From CAZJRB01 sp964547995 (lineage in GTDB: Bacteria; Planctomycetota; Planctomycetia; Pirellulales; Thermoguttaceae): a stretch of DNA of 55,852 nucleotides. The stretch covers positions 1 through 55,852 of the forward strand of contig CAZJRB010000039.1 in the NCBI GenBank assembly GCA_964547995.1, in the 5' to 3' direction. Positions 25,801-33,135 of the stretch are shown in pieces; within the stretch, counting starts at the first letter, position 1; the number at the start of each line of letters is the position of its first letter. A program made the position numbers and the translations under genes. The notes under the pieces are model-generated. The model saw only the letters and a program-made list of their open reading frames with translations, was not told where the DNA came from and searched no databases.

Positions 25801-27826
25801 CGAGGTCGTAACAGATGTCGCATTGCTCGACGAACGGATCGAAGGCCGGTTGAGAGCTGCGTTGGAAAAGGACGATATCAACTCGCTGAAGCGGTTTCTC
25901 GATTATTTCGGCAACCATCCGGCCGCGAGGCAAGCCCGGCGCCGACTGGTCGAAAAGCTGAGCGAAGCCGATCGCCTGCTGGAAGCCGAGATGGTGTTGT
26001 GGCAGGATTATCAATCGTCCGATCCGGCGCTGGCCGGGGTCGCGACGGCGGAGCTGGCTGAAATGCTTCACAAGGCCGGCCGCAACAACGACGCTGCCGT
26101 TTGCTACCGTCGGCTGGCCGACGAGCTTGCCGAGGCGGTTTGCCGTCGGGGGAAGACGGGACAGGAGCTTTTCGACGCCTTAGCGGATTCCGACCCCGTC
26201 CAGCCGTTTCTGTCGCGTGACGATCCATGGCCGACGGGCAGAATCCGACGACGGCTGGATACGTCCAAGAGGTCTCGCCCACCCACCTATGGTCGCTACG
26301 CGATGCAGTTCCGCGGCAACACCGGTCCGTTCTTCCGCGAAACGAGTCTCAGGTTCGATGCAAGCGGCCGTCGGGTGCTGGGGTACGATGCCTTTGGCCG
26401 GGAGTGTTGGCAGGTTCTGCTGACCGCCTCCAGCTCGTCCCATAGTGTTCCCGGATTCAACCGCTCAGTCACCCACGGCCTGGCCTGCGGCCATCTGCTG
26501 CTGGTTTCGATGGGACACAGGATTGCCGCCGTGGACACCTTGAGCAACTCGGGGAAATCGCCCAAGTTGCTCTGGAACAAGGACCCGACGGATGCCAGCC
26601 TCGACGCGATCCGGTTCGGCCGGTTCCCCGCCGGTTTACCCAACCCGTTCGGCAGGGTACCGAACTTGGGTGGCTACCGGCAGACGACGCTGCTGGGGCC
26701 GGTTACCAGCCGGTATATCTGCTTCCAGCGTTTCCGGAACCTGGTGGCGGTCGATCCCCTTAGTGGAGAGCCCCTCTGGATTCAGGACGACATCGAGCCG
26801 GCGAGCACGTTGTTCGGGGACGACCGATTTGTGTTCGTGGTGCCCCCCCAAAAAGACGTGGCAACGGTGTTTCGGGCGTTGGATGGAAAACTGCTGGGAG
26901 AGCGCAAGGTTCCACGGAGCGAACGAATCAACTACGATTTTGCCGGCAAGAAGCAGACTACGCTGCTTCCGTTCAGTCAATCGAGCGTTGCCACGATCGG
27001 TTCGTGCATTCTGCTTTGGAAGGAGAGCGGCGTGCAGCCGGTGCTGAGGCTTTTCGATGTCTGGAAGCAGGAAGATGCGTGGCCGCCGCGCAAGTTTGCC
27101 AAGGGCGCCAAGATGTGCATGATCGGCCACGAAGCGGTGGGAGTGCTCGAACCGGGCGACGAGGAGCTCGATCCGCTGGGGTTGGGGTTGCACGATGATA
27201 AAGGCGGCCGGTTCGTACTGGTCTCGCTTCCCGACGGAAAAACGCGGTTCGAGACGGAACTCGAGCCGGCAAAGGGGCTGACCGATTTTTCCGTACTCCG
27301 TTCCGGGGACGGGTATGCGCTGGTGACGCACACGCCGGCAGATAACCCGCGAGCGGCTTCGATCCGCCCGGTCCCCACCACCTTGTCCAAGCAGATCGTG
27401 CGAGGCCGGGTCTACATGCTCGATGCCCGGGGCGGCAAGCTCTGGCCGAAGCCCTTCGAGCTGAAGGAACAACACTTGTTGCTCGATCAGCCGAGCCGGC
27501 TGCCGATCTTGACCTTCGCGTGCCTGGTGGTGAGGCCGGCCAAATCGGGTTCGCGAGGGTATGAATTGTCCGTTATATATCTCGACAAGCGGACCGGCCG
27601 GGTTGCCTACCCTGAGAAGCCGTTCAAAAATACGAGTCTCCTGAACGTTGTCGGCGATCCCGAGAAGAAAACGGTCGACATCACCACGAATACCAGCACC
27701 ATCCACTTGACTTTTACCGACGATTCGAGCGTGAGCCCCGGCGCGGCAGAGGGTTTGTTCAAGGCCTTGCAGAAGGTAGTTGAGGAACAAGTGCGGGAAG
27801 AGTTGGAAGGCGTGGACAGCGAATAA
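22880..27826 (+). CDS. Giant exported PQQ-type beta-propeller/TPR protein
   Basis: 1648 residues from the ATG at 22880. The signal sequence follows a long n-region (GVLAILSLMVAVSVSLRPEVLSAQ, residues ~33-56). Order: TPR-like helices (to ~residue 290), a first PQQ-type propeller (FRGNAARNAPSAG, LLAVDFATGKRLWEVPV, VAVDMASRSLVWGYRYP, LHCVDLRTGELLWKQPRGDN, VVALDLETGRIVHR), a second TPR region (~820-1110), then a second propeller (LVAVDPLSGEPLWIQDDIEP, VYMLDARGGKLWPKPF). These are quinoprotein-like WD-type blades; no cofactor ligands or catalytic residues are evident. It heads the large plus-strand gene run and is likely periplasmic. Confidence 0.82.
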   Translation: MDVPWRWNFSTWPRPLHNTPGVCPPFAWKSPNGVLAILSLMVAVSVSLRPEVLSAQVSIGGTDNVFLMPDRRVLGQMIKARALLEQERYGEAVAKLGRLLKDREDGGPVEDYFFQPDKLRTPEIHRSLKREAQRLIGEMPPEGLQQYEMQFGSEARRILNEAVALGNRAGLARVARCYFHTRAGREATLLLGLYHLDHAEPLAGALTLQRLRKTMDDTRPFEPALSLALATCWLRVGMRDEAAGALVALYKQHPEMVVELGGARVMHPDRRAERLEWLAEIVGTQAVLERKALDSWSMFRGNAARNAPSAGSTPLLNLCWKVLLANDPNVEGLLKQRRQHYQKQGHVILPGLHPLAVDDFVLMRTCRNLLAVDFATGKRLWEVPVDDPIEKVLGGSEAGVLLRQSPHLAEELARRVWQDVTYGTLSSDGRLVFSIEDLPLQVSPPSRTVIINNRRVNAPGNRQYNRLAAREIWTGKLKWDLGGADDQFALRQAKTFFLGPPLPLMGRLYVLGETEGEIRLMVLDPERKGELVWEQKLATTEQTIQRDPVRRLAGVSPSYADGILVCPTSVGAAVAVDMASRSLVWGYRYPRRNDYSYGSHPFGMPFNPRAIRWPRQGWADGCAVIADGRVLLTPVESDELHCVDLRTGELLWKQPRGDNLYLAHVYKDNAVLVGRREVRAFSLSETIEVEEIAESDESAAARNAALGRDPFAVPAAVPAKKDEAAGNQPGKKVIRPKPAWDGRAIEFPEGAVPSGRGFFGNGHYFVPLSTAEVVALDLETGRIVHRSKSRAGIVPGNLVCYKGRVISQGYENVEIFYQLESARREVTSGLAADPDSPKVLRLSGEILLDEGKHSEAIACFRKAYEAGKKAQSDDMPRSRDLLRDALLDGLRADFAAHRNRGKEIEDLLDSAEQRAQYLRLTAMGLKQAGEWQAALDRYLELVDLDPDKLPIETLSKSRMVRRDRWIQAELASLREVVTDVALLDERIEGRLRAALEKDDINSLKRFLDYFGNHPAARQARRRLVEKLSEADRLLEAEMVLWQDYQSSDPALAGVATAELAEMLHKAGRNNDAAVCYRRLADELAEAVCRRGKTGQELFDALADSDPVQPFLSRDDPWPTGRIRRRLDTSKRSRPPTYGRYAMQFRGNTGPFFRETSLRFDASGRRVLGYDAFGRECWQVLLTASSSSHSVPGFNRSVTHGLACGHLLLVSMGHRIAAVDTLSNSGKSPKLLWNKDPTDASLDAIRFGRFPAGLPNPFGRVPNLGGYRQTTLLGPVTSRYICFQRFRNLVAVDPLSGEPLWIQDDIEPASTLFGDDRFVFVVPPQKDVATVFRALDGKLLGERKVPRSERINYDFAGKKQTTLLPFSQSSVATIGSCILLWKESGVQPVLRLFDVWKQEDAWPPRKFAKGAKMCMIGHEAVGVLEPGDEELDPLGLGLHDDKGGRFVLVSLPDGKTRFETELEPAKGLTDFSVLRSGDGYALVTHTPADNPRAASIRPVPTTLSKQIVRGRVYMLDARGGKLWPKPFELKEQHLLLDQPSRLPILTFACLVVRPAKSGSRGYELSVIYLDKRTGRVAYPEKPFKNTSLLNVVGDPEKKTVDITTNTSTIHLTFTDDSSVSPGAAEGLFKALQKVVEEQVREELEGVDSE

Positions 27827-27866
27827 CTACCGCATTGTAACTTCACATCCTCCGAATCGTCCGATC

Positions 27867-28913
27867 ATGAGGCCCCTCCAAATGTATGTGCTCCGGAAAA
27901 TCTGGATCATCTCGGCAATTGCCGTGGTGCTGGCGCCCGCGATCGGCTCACCCGCCTCGGCGGACGATGCCGACGTGCGCCGCGCCGTCGATCGCGGACT
28001 TCAGTGGCTGGCGGCCAGGCAGAATTCCAGGCAGGGTTACTGGTCGGGCAACGGCGGCAAATACCCCACCGCCATGACGGCCTTGGCCGGCAACGCCTTG
28101 CTGTGCGAAGGATCGACTACCACGCAGGGCAAGTACGCCCGAAACATCCAGCTCGCCGTCGACTACTTGACGGCACGCAGCCGCACAAACGGCCTGATCG
28201 GTGATCCGCTCCGCGACGAGCGCTACACGTACGGTCACGGATTCGCCATGCTCTTCCTTTCGCAGGTGCTCGGCGAGGAGGAAGATGCGGAGCGGCGGGA
28301 AGAGCTGGTCGACGTGCTCACTCGTGCAGCCATTTTTACCGGCAGGGCACAGACCGAGGCCGGGGGCTGGGGGTATGTCAGCGCCAAGGACGGCCGTGGC
28401 TTCGATGAGGGCTCGACGACCATCACGCAAATCCAGGGGCTTCGCGGATGCCGCAATGCCGGAGTGCCCGTTCCCAGGGAAATTATCGACAAGGCGATCA
28501 AGTACATCCACGATTGTACCGGCCCGGACGGCGGGGTGAAGTATAGCTCCAAGAGCGGCGGAGGGCGACCGGCGATTACCGCCGCCGCGATCGCTTGCCT
28601 CTACAACGCCGGCGAGTACGATAGCAAGTATGTTCCCAAGCAATTAGAATACTGCAAGGGGAAGCTCGACAACCTCTCAAATCGGGGATTCGGCCATTGG
28701 CACTATGCCCACTACTATTATTCGCAAGTCATGTACCGCGAGGGGGGCAAAACCTGGGAACAGTATCGCGACGGTATCCAAAAACGGATTCTTTCCGAGG
28801 TCGGCCCCGACGGGTCCTGGTCTCAGGGATACATCGGCCCGGTCTACACCACCGCGATCAACCTTACTATCCTGCAACTTGAGGATGGCGCACTGCCGAT
28901 TTATCAGCGCTGA
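27867..28913 (+). CDS. Exported prenyltransferase/squalene-cyclase-fold protein
   Basis: 348 residues from the ATG at 27867, 40 bases after the PQQ gene. Signal peptide (IWIISAIAVVLAPAIGSPASA), then toroid repeats: GLQWLAARQNSRQGYWSGNG, AVDYLTARSRTNGLIG, AGGWGYVSAKDGRGFDEGST, YIHDCTGPDGGVKYSSKSGG, GPDGSWSQGYIGPVYTTA. Repeats of this type occur in cyclases, prenyltransferases and protein-binding toroids; no DXDD catalytic motif is seen. It is a paralogue of the protein at 5863, and both lie in clusters with a PQQ propeller protein, so a shared binding role in the periplasm is inferred. Confidence 0.8.
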   Translation: MRPLQMYVLRKIWIISAIAVVLAPAIGSPASADDADVRRAVDRGLQWLAARQNSRQGYWSGNGGKYPTAMTALAGNALLCEGSTTTQGKYARNIQLAVDYLTARSRTNGLIGDPLRDERYTYGHGFAMLFLSQVLGEEEDAERREELVDVLTRAAIFTGRAQTEAGGWGYVSAKDGRGFDEGSTTITQIQGLRGCRNAGVPVPREIIDKAIKYIHDCTGPDGGVKYSSKSGGGRPAITAAAIACLYNAGEYDSKYVPKQLEYCKGKLDNLSNRGFGHWHYAHYYYSQVMYREGGKTWEQYRDGIQKRILSEVGPDGSWSQGYIGPVYTTAINLTILQLEDGALPIYQR

Positions 28914-28970
28914 GCCCGGAAAACGGCCCCCTTGTAAATCCATCCACAACTCCACTCCAAGGAATCCTCC

Positions 28971-30026
28971 ATGAGCAAAGAAGGACTCAACACCCAAGAT
29001 AGCACAGCCATCGAGAAGCTTCGAGGCGCACAAGAGAAGATCATGGATCAGTTGGGCCAGGTCATCGTCGGCCAGACCCATGTGATCGAGGAGTTATTGA
29101 TATCGCTGTTCAGCCGGGGTCATTGCCTGTTGGAAGGCGTGCCGGGGCTGGCGAAGACGCTGATGATCAGCACGCTCAGCCGTACGCTGAACCTGTCGTT
29201 CAGCCGGATCCAATTCACTCCCGACCTGATGCCGGCCGATATCACCGGGACCGATGTGATCGAGGAGAACCGCAGCACGGGGAGCCGCGATTTCCGTTTC
29301 ATCGAGGGGCCCCTGTTCAGCAACGTCATCCTGGCCGACGAGATCAACCGCACGCCGCCGAAGACCCAGGCCGCCTTGCTCGAAGCCATGCAGGAACGGC
29401 AGGTCACCGTCGGACGCACGCGGCACAAGCTTGCCGATCCGTTCTTCGTCCTGGCGACCCAGAACCCGATCGAGCAGGAAGGAACGTATCCCTTGCCCGA
29501 GGCACAACAGGACCGATTCATGTTCAAGGTCTTCGTCAAGTACCCGAATTTCGAGGAGGAGTTCGAGGTGGCCCAGCGCACCACTACGACGGTGGTGGAT
29601 CTGGTCAAGCCCGTGCTGACGGCCGGGGACATTATCGACTTGCAGCGGATGGTGCGGGAGGTTCCGGTCTCGGACCACGTCGTCCGCTACACCCTTTCTC
29701 TTGTCCGGCAAACGCGCGTCCGCGAGGCGGGCGTACCCGACTTCGTCGAGGACCAATTGAGTTGGGGAGCGGGCCCCCGGGCGGTGCAGTTCCTGGTTCT
29801 CGGGGGAAAGGCCCGGGCCCTGCTCCGGGGGCGCACGCACGTTACCTGCGAAGACATCCAGGCACTCGCCCGGCCGGTCCTGCGGCACCGCCTGGTAATG
29901 AGTTTCACGGCCGAGAGCGAGGGCGTTACGGCCGACGACGTCGTCGAAAGAATCTTAGAAGTTACTCCCAGCAAAGAAGACGAACTGACTGCCGATGCCC
30001 GATTCCAAAAGATTTTTGCATCCTGA
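28971..30026 (+). CDS. MoxR-family AAA+ ATPase
   Basis: 351 residues. A chaperone-like AAA+ ATPase working with VWA proteins. Walker A GVPGLAKT, Walker B VILADEINR, the MoxR insert region EAMQERQVTVGRTRH, sensor 1 FFVLATQNPIEQEGTYPLPE and the arginine-finger segment AQQDRF are all present. The ATG at 28971 has AAGGA upstream. Its last 32 bases overlap the DUF58 gene, the usual MoxR-DUF58 coupling. Confidence 0.96.
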   Translation: MSKEGLNTQDSTAIEKLRGAQEKIMDQLGQVIVGQTHVIEELLISLFSRGHCLLEGVPGLAKTLMISTLSRTLNLSFSRIQFTPDLMPADITGTDVIEENRSTGSRDFRFIEGPLFSNVILADEINRTPPKTQAALLEAMQERQVTVGRTRHKLADPFFVLATQNPIEQEGTYPLPEAQQDRFMFKVFVKYPNFEEEFEVAQRTTTTVVDLVKPVLTAGDIIDLQRMVREVPVSDHVVRYTLSLVRQTRVREAGVPDFVEDQLSWGAGPRAVQFLVLGGKARALLRGRTHVTCEDIQALARPVLRHRLVMSFTAESEGVTADDVVERILEVTPSKEDELTADARFQKIFAS

Positions 30027-30897
30027 GGCGATCAAGCGGATCGCCCGGCTGGAATTGCGTGCCCGACACGCGGTCGAAGGTTTTCTTTCGGGGATGCACC
30101 ACAGCCCCTACTTCGGCCAGTCGGTCGAGTTCCTCCAGCACCGCGAGTATACCCGGGGTGACGATCTGCGCGACGTCGATTGGAAGGTCTGGGCAAAGCA
30201 GGACCGCTACTACGTGAAGCAGCACGAGGAAGAAACGAACCTCCGTTGCACGCTGCTGTGCGACGTGTCCGGCAGCATGCGCTACGGCAACGGGGCGATG
30301 AACAAGTACGAATACGGCTGCACCATCGCGGCATGCCTTGCCTACCTGCTGCTGCGCCAGCAAGACGCGGTCGGCTGCGTCGCGTTCGACGATTCGGCCC
30401 GAATGACCGTCCCTCAGCGGACCCGGCGGAACCATCTCGATGCGATCGTCCAGGCACTCGACGTCAGCGAACCGAAGGACAAGACCGATATCTACCGGAT
30501 CCTCCGCGAGGTGACCGAAAGCCACCCGCGCCGCGGACTGATGGTGATGGTCTCCGATCTGCTGGTCGATCGGGCAGGGCTTTTCAAGGGATTGAAGCTG
30601 CTTCAGAGCCGGGAGCACGACGTGCTGGTATTTCATGTGCTCGACGACGACGAGTTGGATTTTCCTTTCACGGGCCCGACGCGTTTCGAGGGGTTGGAGT
30701 TGCCCGAGTTTCTCCGCTGCAACCCCCGGGCGTTGCGGGAAGGATATTTGGCGGCGCTGAGAAACTACCTGGAAGAGGTCCGCCGAGGCTGTGTGCGGCA
30801 CGCCGTCGATTACCGGCTGCTGCGTACCAGCCAGCCGCTGGATGCGGCGCTGGCGGCTTTCTTGAGTAACCGAATGGGAATGTATCGCAGGAGTTGA
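29995..30897 (+). CDS. DUF58 domain protein (VWA-like)
   Basis: 300 residues, no membrane segment. DUF58 signature GDDLRDVDWKVWAKQDRYYVKQHEEE near residues 53-78, then a VWA-like fold with MIDAS motif CDVSGSM (DxSxS). It pairs with MoxR, whose gene it overlaps by 32 bases. The role of such proteins is inferred to be recruitment of MoxR to membrane VWA proteins. Confidence 0.95.
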   Translation: MPDSKRFLHPEAIKRIARLELRARHAVEGFLSGMHHSPYFGQSVEFLQHREYTRGDDLRDVDWKVWAKQDRYYVKQHEEETNLRCTLLCDVSGSMRYGNGAMNKYEYGCTIAACLAYLLLRQQDAVGCVAFDDSARMTVPQRTRRNHLDAIVQALDVSEPKDKTDIYRILREVTESHPRRGLMVMVSDLLVDRAGLFKGLKLLQSREHDVLVFHVLDDDELDFPFTGPTRFEGLELPEFLRCNPRALREGYLAALRNYLEEVRRGCVRHAVDYRLLRTSQPLDAALAAFLSNRMGMYRRS

Positions 30898-30912
30898 ACG
30901 CAAACCACACTG

Positions 30913-33135
30913 ATGTCCTACTTCGTCCATCCAGCGCTGCTTTGGGGAATGTTGATCGTCGGCGTTCCCGTGTTGATCCACTTGATCAACATGCTGCGCC
31001 ATCGGCGTGTCGAATGGGCGGCGATGGAGTTTCTGCTGCAAAGTCAGAAAAAGCATCGCACCTGGATCATCCTCAAACAACTCCTGCTGCTGTTGATGCG
31101 GATGCTGGCTGTTGCGATCGTGGTTCTGATCGTGGCCAAGCCGAGGTTGCCCGACCGCCTCGGCCGGTTGCTCGGCGGCGCAAAGACCCATCACTTCGTG
31201 CTCTTGGACGACAGCTTCTCGATGTCGGATCGCTGGGAAGGGACCAGTGCCTTCGACCAGGGAAAGACGGTCGTGCGGCACATCGCCGACGAAGCCATCC
31301 GGCAGAACCAGCCACAGTCGTTTACACTACTGAGGTTCTCGCGGGTCGCGCACGGCGACCGGGGAACGCGACTCGACATGCAAGACCAGCCGGTCAACAG
31401 CGAATTCGACAAAAAACTCGACGGACTGCTTGAAAAGATGGAGGTTTCCGAGACCGCGGCCGCGCCGGGTGAGCCCTTGCAGAGGATTCCCCAACTGCTC
31501 GCCGACTCGCAGAGCGACCGCGATATCGTCTACCTCGTCTCTGATTTTCGCACGCGGCAGTGGGACGACCCGACCGATCTGAAACAACAACTCCTGGAAC
31601 TCAACGCGGCGGGGGCCGAAATCCATCTGATCAACTGCGTCGAGGCGGCACGCCCGAATATCGCCGTCACTTCGCTTGTCCCGACCGAAGGCGTCCGCAC
31701 GGCCGGGGTGCCCTGGTTCATGGAAGTCACCGTCGAGAACTTCGGCAAGACCGTTGCCCGTGATGTCTCGGTGCTGTTGGAGGAAGACGGCCACAGCCGT
31801 CCGGCGGTGACGATTCGCGAGATTCCGCCCGGGCGTGCCGTGGCCGAACGTTTCCAGGTTCGATTCCCGACCGATGGCAAGCACGAGCTCAAAGCCCGGC
31901 TCGAAAGCGACGCAATCAAGGCCGACAACTTCCGCTATGCCGCGCTCGACCTTCCGGCCGACGTCCCGGTGTTGATGGTCGACGGCGATCCCGGGGCCCG
32001 CGACGGGAAGTTTCTCAGCATTGCTTCCTCACCCGGGGGTTCCATCACAACCGGCTTGCGGCCCCGGATCGAAACCCCGGAATTCCTGAGCTTTCGGCCG
32101 CTCGACGAGTTTCGTGCCATCAACCTGGCGAATGTCGGACGCCTCGACCGCTCGGCCATCGACGCCCTCGAGTCCTTTGTCGAAGCGGGCGGCGGCGCCG
32201 TCTTCTTCCTCGGCGAGAGGTCGCGAAGCCGATTCATCAACGAGGAACTCTACCGTAACGGCGAGGGGCTCTTCCCCGTCCCGCTGGCCGGGCAGGAAGA
32301 ACTGCTCGTCGACCGGCTCGACAGGGCTCCCGACGTGTCCGTGGACGATCATTTCATCTTCCGTATCTTCGGAAGCAAGCGGAACAACTTCCTGGACACG
32401 GTGGCCGTGGAACGCTATTTCGCCGTGCCGGAGGGCTGGCAGGCCGATCCCGACTCGACGGTCAGGGTGATCGCCCGGTTGCGCAACGGGGCGCCCCTGG
32501 TTGTGGAGCGGAGCTTCGGGGCGGGCCGCGTGCTGGCGTTCTTGACCACGGCCGCACCCGTCTGGAACAACTGGGCCCGTAATCCGAGTTTCGTCGTCGC
32601 CATTCAGGATTTGCAGGCGTACCTGGCATGTCGCAGCGGCGAGGAAGCATCGCTTCCGGTCGGCTCGAAGCTGGCGTTGGAACTCGATCCGGCCGAGTAC
32701 CGGCCGCAGGTTCGCTTCGTGCCGCCGGGCGACGCCGCGTTACGGGTCATGGTCGACGCCGTTCCCACCGGTGCAGGTCCGCTGGCGGTTTCGTTTTCGG
32801 AGACCGGCGCCGGCGGTATCTACGAAGTGATCCTCACGAAAACCAACGGCGCCGAAGAATCTCGCCGTTTTGCGTTCAATGTGGAACCATCGGAAGGAGA
32901 CCTCGAAGCGCTTGCCGGCCGTAACCTGGCTCAACGGCTTTCCGGGGTGAAGTACGACTACCATCGGGCGGCCGACTTCCAATACGAAGTGGGCGAAGCC
33001 GGTGGCGGAAACCTGAGCCAATGGTTGCTCGTTTTCCTCGTCGTATTGCTGATTTGCGAGCAGATCCTTGCCTGGTCGGCAAGCTACCACCCGCCCGCGC
33101 ACCGCCGGGCCCTGGCCGAAGGAGGAGTGGCATGA
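30913..33135 (+). CDS. BatA-like membrane protein with VWA domain
   Basis: 740 residues. The N-terminus (HPALLWGMLIVGVPVLIHLI, then RRVEWAAMEFLL and a second membrane helix LLLLLMRMLAVAIVVLIVAK) is the BatA / aerotolerance-regulator N-terminal domain. A VWA domain follows with LLDDSFSMSD (MIDAS DxSxS), then beta-sandwich domains (AGVPWFMEVTVENFGKT) and a GATase-like domain (VDGDPGARDGKF...AIDALESFVEAGGGAVFFLG), ending in a C-terminal membrane helix. Start ATG at 30913, 16 bases after DUF58; the stop overlaps the next ATG. Confidence 0.92.
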   Translation: MSYFVHPALLWGMLIVGVPVLIHLINMLRHRRVEWAAMEFLLQSQKKHRTWIILKQLLLLLMRMLAVAIVVLIVAKPRLPDRLGRLLGGAKTHHFVLLDDSFSMSDRWEGTSAFDQGKTVVRHIADEAIRQNQPQSFTLLRFSRVAHGDRGTRLDMQDQPVNSEFDKKLDGLLEKMEVSETAAAPGEPLQRIPQLLADSQSDRDIVYLVSDFRTRQWDDPTDLKQQLLELNAAGAEIHLINCVEAARPNIAVTSLVPTEGVRTAGVPWFMEVTVENFGKTVARDVSVLLEEDGHSRPAVTIREIPPGRAVAERFQVRFPTDGKHELKARLESDAIKADNFRYAALDLPADVPVLMVDGDPGARDGKFLSIASSPGGSITTGLRPRIETPEFLSFRPLDEFRAINLANVGRLDRSAIDALESFVEAGGGAVFFLGERSRSRFINEELYRNGEGLFPVPLAGQEELLVDRLDRAPDVSVDDHFIFRIFGSKRNNFLDTVAVERYFAVPEGWQADPDSTVRVIARLRNGAPLVVERSFGAGRVLAFLTTAAPVWNNWARNPSFVVAIQDLQAYLACRSGEEASLPVGSKLALELDPAEYRPQVRFVPPGDAALRVMVDAVPTGAGPLAVSFSETGAGGIYEVILTKTNGAEESRRFAFNVEPSEGDLEALAGRNLAQRLSGVKYDYHRAADFQYEVGEAGGGNLSQWLLVFLVVLLICEQILAWSASYHPPAHRRALAEGGVA

